Made by a program: the position numbers and the translations under genes
In this document: piece by piece, positions 7,778-15,911 of the stretch
Numbering within the stretch: position 1 is the stretch's first letter
Layout of the letters: each line of letters opens with the position of its first letter
The notes under the pieces: model-generated
The model's input: the letters and a program-made list of their open reading frames with translations, nothing else
The model's database searches: none
Told to the model about the DNA's origin: nothing
Assembly: GCA_002689905.1 (NCBI GenBank)
Contig: NZIN01000033.1
Coordinates: forward strand, 1 to 16,448
Source: Rickettsiales bacterium
GTDB taxonomy: Bacteria > Pseudomonadota > Alphaproteobacteria > TMED109
Reading direction: 5' to 3'
Length of the DNA: 16,448 nucleotides

Positions 7778-9532
7778 TCAAATAACCTTTAAGTCCTCAA
7801 TTAAAAATTGTGGTTTTTTTTTATCATCCCATTCATTAATAGTAATTTTTCCAACTACATCAAACCTTGAACTATTTTCTAAAACATTACATATTTCCTT
7901 ATTTAAACAATTGAAAGCTATAGCCTTAATTTTTTTTCCATAAATATCTTCTAAGGTACATAATAAATGCTTATTATCTTTTCCAATTTTTCTTGAAAAG
8001 ACTGAAGTCACTCCTTTTATCAAAATTTTTGGTTCTGGATTACCCATACCATAAGGTTCCAACTCCTGCAGTCTTTCAATCATTTTTATATTCATATCTT
8101 CTATATTAGTTTCTAAGTCTATATTTATAACATTTTTTTTATTTTTTAAAAATATTGAATTATTATTGTCTAAATACTTTTTAAGTTTTTCTAGATTTTT
8201 TGCTTTTAATTTAAAGCCTCCAGCCATTGCGTGCCCTCCACCGGATTCTATAAAGCCTAATTCTAGTAAACTAGATAATACTTTACTTATATCAATATTT
8301 TTTACTGATCTTATCGATCCTGATACTTCTTCTTCCAATATACTCATTACAAATGCAGGAACTTTATAATCTTCTACCAATCTACTGGCAATAATACCAA
8401 CTATGCCAGGATGCCATGTTTTACTAGCAAGAAAAATAAAATTATTATTATTATTATTTATTAATGATACTGCTTTGTCATAGGCAAGAGCTTCTAGAGT
8501 TTTTCTTTCTTTATTGCTATTTATCAATTTATCAGCTATTAAATTCAAATCTTCATCTTTATTTTTAGTTAACAATTGGAAACCAAGATTAGGATCACCT
8601 ATGCGACCTGCTGCATTTATACAGGGGCCTATATAATAGGAAATATCTGCAGCTTTAATTAAACTATTCAATTTTAATTTATTTTTTAAAACATTTAATC
8701 CTTTATTTAAATTATAATTTATAATTTCTAATCCTTTTTTTACAAATAACCTATTAGTCTTCTCTAAAGGAACTAGATCGCATATTGTTCCTATTGCCAC
8801 TATATCTAAAAGTCTTTTTAAATTTGGTTCTTTAGTGTTTTTAAAAAACCCTCTATTTCTTAGTTCTCTGTTTACTCCAACTATGAACAAAAAGGCCAAT
8901 CCAGCTGTACACAAAATATCTAAATTACTTTCATCATCATCTAATTTTGGATTAACTATAGAGACAGGTTTCCCCAACTTTTTAACTTCATGGTGATCAA
9001 TTATTGACACATCTATTCCACAATCCTTTGCATAAAGAATTGAACTACTATCATTAGTTCCACAATCTAAAGCAATCAGAAAACTTACCTCTAAGCTATG
9101 AAAGTAATCTATAGCATTTTTACTTATTCCATAACCATCCTTAATTCTATCAGGTATATATACTTCAGTATTAATATTTATAAATTTTAAATATTTATAT
9201 AATATTGCAGAAGAAGTTGCACCATCTACATCATAGTCACCTAACAAGCCTACAACCTCATTATTAATTATTTTCATTACTAATGTATTTATAGCTAGAT
9301 TCATATTCTTTAAAACAAATGGATCTGGAAGGTATTTTTTTAGAGATGGATTTGTAACATAAGTTATTTGGTTTAAATCAGTTTTTCTTATTGCCAATAC
9401 CTTAGCAACTTCTTCCGATAAATTATAATTAAGCTTAATTGTTTTTACTTGATCTATTGAAGTTTTATCTAATTTCCAATAATTACCATTAATAGACTTT
9501 TCATCTGTAAGATAACAATTAGAAAGGTCCAT
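7778..9532 (-). CDS. recJ: Single-stranded-DNA-specific 5'-3' exonuclease RecJ
   Basis: RecJ degrades single-stranded DNA 5' to 3' in RecF-pathway recombination, mismatch repair and processing of stalled forks. The 584 aa match the usual length. The DHH-family metal motifs are all visible: GDYDVDG (98-104, motif I), LDCGTND (155-161, Asp156), IDHH (178-181, motif III) and GTICDLVPL (248-256, motif IV). GPCINAAGR (302-310) and HPGIVGIIASRL (374-385) follow, then the DHHA1 signature GGGHAMAGG (431-439). The remaining C-terminal part, including LEPYGMGNPEP, is the OB-fold nucleic-acid-binding domain. Residues 359-364 form an Asn run encoded by an (AAT)6 repeat just before FIFLAS, presumably a surface loop. 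The ATG overlaps the glpX stop by one base (TAATG), which suggests translational coupling. recJ next to hom-glpX is a common alphaproteobacterial order. Confidence 0.97.
   Translation of the reverse strand: MDLSNCYLTDEKSINGNYWKLDKTSIDQVKTIKLNYNLSEEVAKVLAIRKTDLNQITYVTNPSLKKYLPDPFVLKNMNLAINTLVMKIINNEVVGLLGDYDVDGATSSAILYKYLKFININTEVYIPDRIKDGYGISKNAIDYFHSLEVSFLIALDCGTNDSSSILYAKDCGIDVSIIDHHEVKKLGKPVSIVNPKLDDDESNLDILCTAGLAFLFIVGVNRELRNRGFFKNTKEPNLKRLLDIVAIGTICDLVPLEKTNRLFVKKGLEIINYNLNKGLNVLKNKLKLNSLIKAADISYYIGPCINAAGRIGDPNLGFQLLTKNKDEDLNLIADKLINSNKERKTLEALAYDKAVSLINNNNNNFIFLASKTWHPGIVGIIASRLVEDYKVPAFVMSILEEEVSGSIRSVKNIDISKVLSSLLELGFIESGGGHAMAGGFKLKAKNLEKLKKYLDNNNSIFLKNKKNVINIDLETNIEDMNIKMIERLQELEPYGMGNPEPKILIKGVTSVFSRKIGKDNKHLLCTLEDIYGKKIKAIAFNCLNKEICNVLENSSRFDVVGKITINEWDDKKKPQFLIEDLKVI
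8441..8458 (-). repeat. (AAT)6 trinucleotide microsatellite inside recJ
   Basis: Six perfect ATT units on the + strand, read as AAT on the coding strand, encode six consecutive Asn residues. Slippage by one unit would keep the frame and only change the length of the Asn run. Short AT repeats are expected by chance at this composition. Confidence 0.8.
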
Positions 9533-10509
9533 TAGTATTGTTTTAATCTAAAATTATGAGCTGCCTTAATTGTTCTTACAGTCCCAGTTACAGACCTCAT
9601 TATAATAGACTCAGTAATAGCTTTAGAACCTATAATCTTTACTCCTTTTAACATTGAACCATCAGTAACACCAGTAGCTGCAAACATTGAGTCTCCAGAA
9701 GCTAAATCATTTAATAAATACTTTTTATCTAGGTCTTCAATTCCTAATTTTCTTGCTCTATTTTTTTCATCTTCTTCATAAAACTTTAATCTCGCTTGCA
9801 TTTGTCCACCAATACACCTTAGTGCAGCAGCAGCTAATACTCCCTCTGGAGCTCCTCCTATTCCAATATACATATCAACACCAGATTCTGGACTTGCCGT
9901 AGCAATAATGCCTGATACATCTCCATCTGGAATAAGCATAATCCTTGCCCCAGCCTCTCTGCATTTAATTATGATATCTTGATGTCTAGGTCGATCTAGA
10001 ATGCATACTACCAAGTCATTTACTGCTTTTTCTTTTGCTTTAGCTAGGTTTTTAAGGTTGTTCTTTGGGTCTTCATCCAAATCAATAATATCATCAGGAA
10101 GATTTCCACCAATTGCTATTTTATCCATGTAAACATCTGGTGCATTTAGAAAGCCTCCTTTTTCAGAAAAAGCTAATACAGTTAGAGCATTATTTCCACC
10201 TGTTGCGCATATTGTAGTACCTTCTAGCGGGTCTAAAGCTATGTCTACTTTTGGGCCATTCCCACTTCCAACTTTTTCTCCTATGTATAGCATAGGAGCT
10301 TTATCTCTCTCACCTTCTCCTATTACTACTTCTCCCTCTATATCTAAGCTATTAAGTGACTGCCTCATAGCCCTCACAGCTGCTGCATCTGCTTGTTTTT
10401 CATCACCTAGTCCAATCCAACTACTTGCAGATAAAGCTGCTGCTTCAGTTACTCTAACAGCTTCAAGTGCTAAATTTCTTTCTTTTATTTCTAGACTTTT
10501 TTTATTCAT
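9532..10509 (-). CDS. glpX: Class II fructose-1,6-bisphosphatase
   Basis: GlpX hydrolyses fructose-1,6-bisphosphate to fructose-6-phosphate in gluconeogenesis (and in the Calvin cycle where present). The 325-aa protein is full length. Visible metal and substrate motifs are GLGDEKQAD (33-41, Asp36), VIGEGERDKAPM (62-73), DPLEGT (93-98, with the metal-binding Asp and Glu), RPRHQDII, the substrate-loop PDGDVSG (194-200) and GGAPEGVLAA (218-227, Glu222). These align with the E. coli GlpX catalytic residues, and no key position is lost. In Alphaproteobacteria this is often the main FBPase. The start overlaps the hom stop by four bases (ATGA) and the stop overlaps the recJ start by one base, so the three genes are probably translated in a coupled fashion. 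The gene is visibly less AT-rich than its neighbours, which fits its Gly/Ala-rich conserved core rather than transfer. Confidence 0.97.
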   Translation of the reverse strand: MNKKSLEIKERNLALEAVRVTEAAALSASSWIGLGDEKQADAAAVRAMRQSLNSLDIEGEVVIGEGERDKAPMLYIGEKVGSGNGPKVDIALDPLEGTTICATGGNNALTVLAFSEKGGFLNAPDVYMDKIAIGGNLPDDIIDLDEDPKNNLKNLAKAKEKAVNDLVVCILDRPRHQDIIIKCREAGARIMLIPDGDVSGIIATASPESGVDMYIGIGGAPEGVLAAAALRCIGGQMQARLKFYEEDEKNRARKLGIEDLDKKYLLNDLASGDSMFAATGVTDGSMLKGVKIIGSKAITESIIMRSVTGTVRTIKAAHNFRLKQY

Positions 10510-11792
10510 AAATTATTCTCAATTCTTATAAAGTTTATTTTAGTTTTTACTTTATCAATTTTTTTAATTTTTTTAATAGCTAATAATAATTGTTTCTCTA
10601 AAATAGTATGCGTTATAAATATCAACTGAGCGTGAGTAGAGATTTTTTTTTCTAATTGAAACATTGAACTTATAGATATTTTCTGCTTTTTAAATAATGA
10701 AGTAATATCTGCTAAAACTCCTGGTTTATCCATTACACTCATTCTGATGTAAAATTTACCCTTTCTATTTAACATATATGCTTTTTTGTATTGCTTAGGC
10801 GTACTATTGATTAAACCAAACTTTCTTTTTTTATTACTATTAAAATTAATTATATCTGAAAGTACAGATGCTGCTGTAGGCTCTTTACCTGCTCCTTTTC
10901 CAATTAATATTATTTTATCAGATAGATGACCCTCAATTACAACAGAATTTAATTCATTTTTTACTCTAGCTAATAAACTTTTTTTAGAGACTAAACATGG
11001 ATGTACTCTTAATTGCAAGATTTGCTTCTTTATATTACATATCCCTAATAACAATACAGTATAGCCTAACTTTTCAGCCATTTCTAAATCTATAATTGAT
11101 ATCTTAGTTATACCCTCTTTATAAACTTCTTTGATTTTTAAATTATTACTAAATATTAAATTTGATAATATTAACAATTTATAAGCAGTATCTGTTCCAC
11201 TTACATCATCAAAAGGATCTGCTTCAGCAAATCCTGCTTTTTGTGCATTTTTTAAAGCTGATTCAAAAGATAATTTCCTTTCATACATTTGCGAAAGTAT
11301 GTAATTACATGTTCCATTTAAAATACCATAAATATTAGTGACATTATCAGCTAACATTCTATTTTCAATAACACTTATAACTGGTACACCTCCTGCAACT
11401 GCAGCTTCAAAATTAATATTAACATTATGTTTTACAGCTAAATTATTTAACATTTTTCCGTGTGTAGCTATTAAAGCTTTATTAGCAGTAACTAAATGTT
11501 TTTTTGTATTTAGAGTTTTTTTTGCAATTTCTAATGCTAAACCCGATGAACCTCCAATTAGTTCTACTATTACATGGATATCTGATATGTTAATAATATC
11601 TATTGGGTTTTTAAACCAAGTATACTTTTTTATATCAAATGATCTTTTTTTCTTTTTATTTTTTGCAGATATTCCTACTATATTAATTTCTAAATCATAC
11701 TTTTTTTTAAAATTATTTTTTTCTTTCTCTATTGACTCAATTACTCCACTCCCTACTGTACCGAGCCCAATAATACCTATATTTAAATCCAT
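10506..11792 (-). CDS. hom: Homoserine dehydrogenase
   Basis: Hom reduces aspartate-4-semialdehyde to homoserine with NAD(P)H, committing carbon to threonine and methionine. The 428-aa monofunctional enzyme has a Rossmann motif GLGTVGSGV (9-17), the segment HLVTANKALIA (99-109, with the catalytic-region Lys105), AAVAGGVPVI (130-139), YGILNGTCNYIL (155-166), GFAEADPFDDVSGTD (187-201) and YKL (Lys205) in the catalytic domain. A C-terminal ACT domain begins at about residue 345 (MSVMDKPGVLADI). The ACT domain usually gives threonine feedback inhibition in this family; I infer the same here. There is no aspartokinase fusion. AAGG lies six bases before the ATG and is a plausible Shine-Dalgarno sequence overlapping the alaC stop. 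hom is followed directly by glpX (ATGA overlap) and preceded by alaC, an order typical of Alphaproteobacteria. Confidence 0.97.
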   Translation of the reverse strand: MDLNIGIIGLGTVGSGVIESIEKEKNNFKKKYDLEINIVGISAKNKKKKRSFDIKKYTWFKNPIDIINISDIHVIVELIGGSSGLALEIAKKTLNTKKHLVTANKALIATHGKMLNNLAVKHNVNINFEAAVAGGVPVISVIENRMLADNVTNIYGILNGTCNYILSQMYERKLSFESALKNAQKAGFAEADPFDDVSGTDTAYKLLILSNLIFSNNLKIKEVYKEGITKISIIDLEMAEKLGYTVLLLGICNIKKQILQLRVHPCLVSKKSLLARVKNELNSVVIEGHLSDKIILIGKGAGKEPTAASVLSDIINFNSNKKRKFGLINSTPKQYKKAYMLNRKGKFYIRMSVMDKPGVLADITSLFKKQKISISSMFQLEKKISTHAQLIFITHTILEKQLLLAIKKIKKIDKVKTKINFIRIENNL

Positions 11793-11802
11793 ATTAAACC
11801 TT

Positions 11803-12978
11803 TTAAAAGCTTATATTATTTTTAATATTTCTTGCTGCTTGACGAATCCTTTGTTCATTTTCTACTAAACTAATTCTAACATGCTTATCTCCATATAATC
11901 CAAAACCAATACCTGGAGAAACAGCTAAAGAAGCTTTCTTTAGTAAAATTTTAGCAAAGTTTACGCTGCCTTTTTTCAAGTATTTTTTTGGAATTGGAGC
12001 CCAAGCAAACATAGTAGCCTCAGGTATAGGTATTTCCCAACCACACCTTTTCATAGATTCTATTAAAACATTTCTTCTCTTTTTATATAAATTTCTAATA
12101 TTTTCAACATGCTCTTGAGATCCATTTAATGCTGTAGCAGCAGCCACTTGTATAGGTGTAAATGCTCCATAATCAAGATATGATTTAATTCTAGCCAGAG
12201 CAGCTATTAATGTTCTATTACCGCTTGCAAAACCAATTCTCCATCCTGGCATATTATAAGATTTACTCATAGATGAAAATTCTACTGAAATTTTTTTTGC
12301 GTTTTTAACTTGTAAAATAGAAGGTGGGGGAATATCATCAAAATATATCTCAGAATATGCAAGGTCAGAAAGTATCCAAATACTATTTCGTTCACAAACT
12401 TTTACTAACTCTTTATAAAAATTTAAATCTACTACTTTAGTTGTTGGGTTATTTGGATAATTTATTACAATCGCTTTAATTTTATTTTTATATTTTTGTA
12501 TACTTGAAGTTAAACTTTTTAAGAATATTTCTTCATTAGACATTTTTATTCTTTTAACTTTCGCTCCAGCAATTAAAAAGCCATATGGGTGTATAGGGTA
12601 ACTTGGATCAGGAACTAATATTATATCACCTTTAGAAGTGATTGCTGAAGCTAAGTTAGCTAAGCCTTCCTTCGATCCTAAAGTGACAACTACCTCTTTT
12701 TCATAATTTAGATTAACTCCAAATCTTTTCTGATAATAATTACAGTGAGCTTTTCTAAGTCCAACTATACCTTTTGAAACTGAATACCTATGAGTTTTTC
12801 CATTTTTAATAGTTTCAATTAGTTTATCTACTATATGTTTAGGAGTACTATTATCTGGATTTCCCATACCCAAATCAATAACATCTCTACCTTTAAGCCT
12901 TTCCTTAGCTTTTAATTCATTAATCTCAGAAAAGACGTAGGGAGGTAATAAAGATACCCTTTCAAACTTTGTTTTCAT
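11803..12978 (-). CDS. alaC: Alanine transaminase AlaC-like, PLP-dependent class I/II aminotransferase
   Basis: This is a fold-type I aminotransferase of 391 aa. It matches the AlaC type throughout, from LLPPYVFSEINELKA at the N-terminus to SPGIGFG and HVRISLVENEQRIRQA near the C-terminus. Recognisable sites are GMGNPD (37-42), GSKEGLA (101-107), the PLP-contact YPNNPT (174-179), SDLAYSE (204-210; Asp205 and Tyr208) and the Schiff-base lysine in SMSKSYNMPGWRIGF (236-250, Lys239). RIKSYLDYGAFTPIQ is nearly identical to the E. coli AlaC segment. AlaC makes alanine from pyruvate and glutamate. Members beside hom in Alphaproteobacteria are also annotated as aspartate or LL-diaminopimelate aminotransferase, so the in vivo amino donor is less certain than the family. 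It lies 9 bp after the lipoprotein gene and 10 bp before hom. No Shine-Dalgarno sequence is evident. Confidence 0.92.
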   Translation of the reverse strand: MKTKFERVSLLPPYVFSEINELKAKERLKGRDVIDLGMGNPDNSTPKHIVDKLIETIKNGKTHRYSVSKGIVGLRKAHCNYYQKRFGVNLNYEKEVVVTLGSKEGLANLASAITSKGDIILVPDPSYPIHPYGFLIAGAKVKRIKMSNEEIFLKSLTSSIQKYKNKIKAIVINYPNNPTTKVVDLNFYKELVKVCERNSIWILSDLAYSEIYFDDIPPPSILQVKNAKKISVEFSSMSKSYNMPGWRIGFASGNRTLIAALARIKSYLDYGAFTPIQVAAATALNGSQEHVENIRNLYKKRRNVLIESMKRCGWEIPIPEATMFAWAPIPKKYLKKGSVNFAKILLKKASLAVSPGIGFGLYGDKHVRISLVENEQRIRQAARNIKNNISF

Positions 12979-12987
12979 AAATAATGA

Positions 12988-13842
12988 CTAATCAGAAATA
13001 AAAAAAATCTCTACTCTTCTATTTACTGCCTCTCCATATTTCTTTGTGTCGTCTTGCAATGGCTCTAAATCACCTTTCCCTATTATTGATATTATACCTG
13101 CATCAAAACCTTTTTTTATTAACATATTTTTAATAGTCTGAGCTCTAGATATAGACATCTCCATATTTCTTCTTTTTCCTGAGACGGTATCGCTTCCTAA
13201 CTTTGATGAATGACCCACCAGCTTTATTTTTTTTGTACTTTTAATTTTAGATAATTCATTTAAAACTTCTTCAGCGCTCTCATCAGGAATTATAGAGTTA
13301 TTAGGAAACTGTATTATTGCAATTTTTTCCTCAGTTTGTATTTCCTGACCACTCTTAATCATAACAGTCTTTTTATCTACTGGTGGATCAGAATCTAGAA
13401 ATAACTTTATTAATTTAAATCTAATATTTTCTCTAATTTTCATAATTGCAGAAATACTTTTATCTTTAACTATTATGTTAGATTGATTATCTATATTTAT
13501 TATATTACTACCATCTATATTCTTATTTTGGGATTCTGTAATATCTTCAATTTTTTTTTCTTCAGAAGCAAAGAACTCCTCATCTATTTGATCAAAATCT
13601 GGCTTTTGCTGAGGTATGTCATTTATGTCAGGGAATACCTCTTCTGAAACTTCAATAGTATTTTCTGATATTGTATTATTTTCATTAATTTCTTGTTTTG
13701 CATTATTTATATTTTCCTTATTAAATATCCAGTTCTCTGTCTTGTCTATCATTGTGGCCAAGTCTAAGTCTGTAAGAGAGCTACATCCTGCAAGAACTGA
13801 ACATAAACTCAAGATATATATTTTTTTGTATATTAAATTCAT
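12988..13842 (-). CDS. OmpA-domain outer-membrane lipoprotein
   Basis: The product (284 aa from the chosen start) has a lipoprotein signal peptide. It consists of a short Lys-bearing n-region (MNLIYKK), a hydrophobic stretch and the lipobox LAGC, with Cys20 as the lipidation site and Ser21 at +2, so outer-membrane sorting is expected. Residues about 21-170 are acidic, Asn/Glu/Ile-rich and probably disordered. Residues about 172-281 form an OmpA C-terminal (peptidoglycan-associating) domain with FPNNSIIPDE (179-188), LVGHSS (208-213), SISRAQTI (230-237), IGKGDLEP and the terminal NRRVEIF (274-280). The usual Asp of the 'GHTD' motif is Ser213 here, while the Arg of SRA (Arg233) and NRR are kept. 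Related alphaproteobacterial proteins have 'GHASS' at this place as I recall, so the change may be family-typical. An upstream ATG at 13878 would overlap argC by 26 nt and put 12 polar residues before the signal peptide, so I prefer 13842. Confidence 0.83.
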   Translation of the reverse strand: MNLIYKKIYILSLCSVLAGCSSLTDLDLATMIDKTENWIFNKENINNAKQEINENNTISENTIEVSEEVFPDINDIPQQKPDFDQIDEEFFASEEKKIEDITESQNKNIDGSNIINIDNQSNIIVKDKSISAIMKIRENIRFKLIKLFLDSDPPVDKKTVMIKSGQEIQTEEKIAIIQFPNNSIIPDESAEEVLNELSKIKSTKKIKLVGHSSKLGSDTVSGKRRNMEMSISRAQTIKNMLIKKGFDAGIISIIGKGDLEPLQDDTKKYGEAVNRRVEIFFISD

Positions 13843-13852
13843 GATAAATATA

Positions 13853-14911
13853 TTAAGGCCAGAATGGTTGTTGATCAAGTCCTAACTCTTCTGAAAGATT
13901 AAAGATTAAATTCATATTTTGTATTGCTTGCCCAGAAGCACCCTTTATTAGATTATCTATAACAGAGACTAAAATAACATAATCCTTATTTTTATGTTTC
14001 ATTACACCTATTTTGCAAAAATTACTTCCAACTACATCAGATATCTTTGGAAGTTCACCTAGGCTATATACTTTTACAAAAATTTCCTCTTTATAAGCAT
14101 TATTTAAAACTCTAACGATTTTACTTATATCTCCTCTTAAATAAATTGTACTTAAAATTCCTCTATTAATAGGTAGTAAATGCGGTGTAAATATTATATT
14201 AACCTTCTTTGACGTTATACTTTGGATATGATGTTCTATTTCAGGCGTATGTCTATGTTTTCCACCTCCATATGCATTAATAGAGCTATAATTTTCACTA
14301 AACATTAAATCTAATTTTGTATTTCTACCTGCGCCAGTAATGCCTGACTTAGAATCAATGATAATGTCTTTTAAGGAAATAATATTTCTTTTAAATAATG
14401 GTAATATTGGGAGTAGAATAGATGTAGGATAACAACCAGGACAAGCGATTAATTTTGATTTTTTTATGACTTTTCTGTTGATCTCAGATAATCCATAGAT
14501 AAATTTATTTAGCAATTTTTTATTTCCATGAACACCATAGTACTGTTCATATAACTTGATATCTTTAATTCTAAAATCAGCTGAAAGATCAATAATAACA
14601 GCATTTTTAGGTAATAAATCTATAATATTTGATAAATTACCGCTAGGCATACAAGAAAATATAACATCAATACCTTTAAAACTAACATCCTCTAAAGCTT
14701 TGATTTTTGGTAAATTTAAATTTGAAAAAGAAGAAAAGATATCATCTACATTCTTCCCCTTACTCTGATTACCTATCAAAAGCTTAATATTTGCATTAGG
14801 ATGCCTTAATAAAAGTCTTAAAAGCTCATGACCTGTGTATCCAGTTGGTCCTATTAAGGCTATGTTCAAGTCTGTTTTAACATCAGACTTGGCATATTTT
14901 TTTACAATCAT
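13853..14911 (-). CDS. argC: N-acetyl-gamma-glutamyl-phosphate reductase
   Basis: ArgC reduces N-acetyl-glutamyl-5-phosphate to the semialdehyde with NADPH, the third step of arginine synthesis. The 352-aa protein has the nucleotide-binding GPTGYTGHELLRLL (21-34), FSCMPSG (85-91), DLSADFR (108-114), the catalytic-cysteine segment ACPGCYPT (156-163, Cys160), GITGAGR, the substrate-binding segment YGGGKHRHTPEIE and FTPHLLPINRG. This is the long type common in Alphaproteobacteria, with all key residues present. The ATG gives about 14 residues ahead of the Rossmann strand; a TTG at 14869 would remove them but neither start has a Shine-Dalgarno sequence, so the ATG is kept. It follows rpsI by 14 bp. 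The argC-rpsI-rplM order is widespread in Alphaproteobacteria and implies co-transcription with ribosomal protein genes. Confidence 0.97.
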   Translation of the reverse strand: MIVKKYAKSDVKTDLNIALIGPTGYTGHELLRLLLRHPNANIKLLIGNQSKGKNVDDIFSSFSNLNLPKIKALEDVSFKGIDVIFSCMPSGNLSNIIDLLPKNAVIIDLSADFRIKDIKLYEQYYGVHGNKKLLNKFIYGLSEINRKVIKKSKLIACPGCYPTSILLPILPLFKRNIISLKDIIIDSKSGITGAGRNTKLDLMFSENYSSINAYGGGKHRHTPEIEHHIQSITSKKVNIIFTPHLLPINRGILSTIYLRGDISKIVRVLNNAYKEEIFVKVYSLGELPKISDVVGSNFCKIGVMKHKNKDYVILVSVIDNLIKGASGQAIQNMNLIFNLSEELGLDQQPFWP

Positions 14912-14925
14912 TTTATATGTAAAAT

Positions 14926-15363
14926 TTATCTTTTACTAAATTGATAGCTTCTTCTAGCTTTAGCTTTACCGTATTTTTTTCTTTCAACTATTCTTGAATC
15001 TCTTGTCAAAAGACCTTTAGATTTTAAACTTCTTCTTAAATCCGGTTCAAAATTAACTAATGCCCTAGCTATCCCATGCCTGATAGCACCAGCCTGACCA
15101 GATAAACCACCTCCAACTACTGTACATATTATATCAATTTCAGACTTTCTTTCTGAAAGTACTAAAGGCTGATTTAATAAAATTCTGTGTGACTTAGATA
15201 CAAAATAATCTTTTTCATCTTTTCCATTTATTTGAATTAGCCCCGAACCTCTTTTAACCCAAACTCTAGCTATTGAAGTTTTTCTTTTACCCGTGGAATA
15301 AGCTCTTCCTAAAGTATCTATTTTTTTTTCGTATACTGAATCTTCTGCACTATTTACTTGCAT
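14926..15363 (-). CDS. rpsI: 30S ribosomal protein S9
   Basis: S9 (145 aa from the chosen start) is a small-subunit protein whose C-terminal tail reaches the P-site tRNA. The family signature is complete: GRAYSTGKRKTSIARVWV near the N-terminus, GGGLSGQAGAIRHGIARAL in the middle, LTRDSRIVERKKYGKAKARR, and the invariant tail ending FSKR. The short N-terminal extension before the core (MQVNSAEDSVYEKK) is usual in Alphaproteobacteria. I chose ATG at 15363 because GGGA precedes it by six bases and it gives a normal length. A TTG at 15378 would add five residues and is a possible alternative. The gene overlaps the end of rplM by 14 nt, an unusually deep overlap for this pair that points to coupled translation of L13 and S9. 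Confidence 0.96.
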   Translation of the reverse strand: MQVNSAEDSVYEKKIDTLGRAYSTGKRKTSIARVWVKRGSGLIQINGKDEKDYFVSKSHRILLNQPLVLSERKSEIDIICTVVGGGLSGQAGAIRHGIARALVNFEPDLRRSLKSKGLLTRDSRIVERKKYGKAKARRSYQFSKR

Positions 15364-15829
15364 AATTTTTCCCAACAATGTTTTTCCTATTTAATGTCTT
15401 AAAATCAATGATTTCTGGTTTTTGTGCATCATGTGGATGTTTGTCTGAGGAATAAACATGTAATTTTTTAAATTGCTCTCTACCGAGAACACCCTTTGGA
15501 AGCATTCTTTTAACAGCTAATTGAACTAATTTTTCAGGTTTATTGCTGTTTAATATATCTTTATAAGAAGTCTCTTTTAATCCACCTGGGTAGCCTGTGT
15601 GTTTAAAATATATTTTCTGGTCAAGTTTATTACCTGTCATTTTTATATTCTTAGCATTTATAATAACAAAGTTGTCTCCACAGTCAATGTTAGGGCAGTA
15701 GTTACTTTTATGTTTTCCAGTAAGCCTAATAGCTAAGAAAGCAGAAAGTCTTCCCAATACCAAATCAGTGGCATCTATAACATACCACTTTTTATCGACT
15801 GTTTTATTATTTATCCAAGTAGTTAGCAT
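15350..15829 (-). CDS. rplM: 50S ribosomal protein L13
   Basis: L13 (159 aa) is an early-assembly 23S rRNA-binding protein of the large subunit. The recognisable blocks are KKWYVIDATDLVLGRLSA (13-30), AIRLTGKHK, DNFVIINAKNI, YFKHTGYPGG, the AVKRMLPKGVLGR segment and VYSSDKHPHDAQKPE near the C-terminus. The length is typical for Alphaproteobacteria. The ATG has only a weak GA-rich leader and lies at the head of the thirteen-gene - strand run, facing an 82-bp divergent spacer. L13 operons are autoregulated in some bacteria, but no leader structure can be supported in so short a spacer. Confidence 0.97.
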   Translation of the reverse strand: MLTTWINNKTVDKKWYVIDATDLVLGRLSAFLAIRLTGKHKSNYCPNIDCGDNFVIINAKNIKMTGNKLDQKIYFKHTGYPGGLKETSYKDILNSNKPEKLVQLAVKRMLPKGVLGREQFKKLHVYSSDKHPHDAQKPEIIDFKTLNRKNIVGKNYASK

Positions 15830-15911
15830 AATTTTTTTTCAAATAAATATAGATATACGCTTTATTAAAAATAATCAATAGTTTATAATATTTTTTTTAA
15901 TAAAGTTTGCA
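15830..15911. promoter_or_regulatory. Divergent rplM / enoyl-CoA hydratase promoter region
   Basis: This 82-bp AT-rich spacer is the longest gene-free stretch in the window and lies between divergent starts, so both promoters are expected here. On + there is an exact TATAAT at 15884-15889, with TTTATT 17 bp upstream (15861-15866) as a poor -35 match. On - there is TTGATT at 15873-15878, followed at 15- or 17-bp spacing by TATATC (15852-15857) or TATCTA (15850-15855). At this base composition such matches occur by chance, so the location is firmer than the exact boxes. It is the only obvious place for a promoter of the long - strand gene run. Confidence 0.5.

Noticed and set aside
7563..7943. 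126-codon open frame on + strand opposite galU and recJ
   Set aside because: It is antisense to conserved GalU and RecJ sequence, resembles no family, and has no start signal.
10241..10531. Ser/Pro-rich open frame on + strand opposite glpX
   Set aside because: It is a shadow of the Gly/Ala-rich glpX coding strand with no independent support.
11338..11868. 176-codon open frame on + strand, antisense to hom and the end of alaC
   Set aside because: It lies wholly opposite well-supported genes, has a low-complexity hydrophobic translation with no recognisable family, and is the kind of frame expected opposite AT-rich coding DNA.
12988..13878. Longer start (ATG at 13878) for the OmpA-domain lipoprotein
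   Set aside because: It would put twelve polar residues before a clear lipoprotein signal peptide and overlap argC by 26 nt. The ATG at 13842 gives a normal signal sequence.
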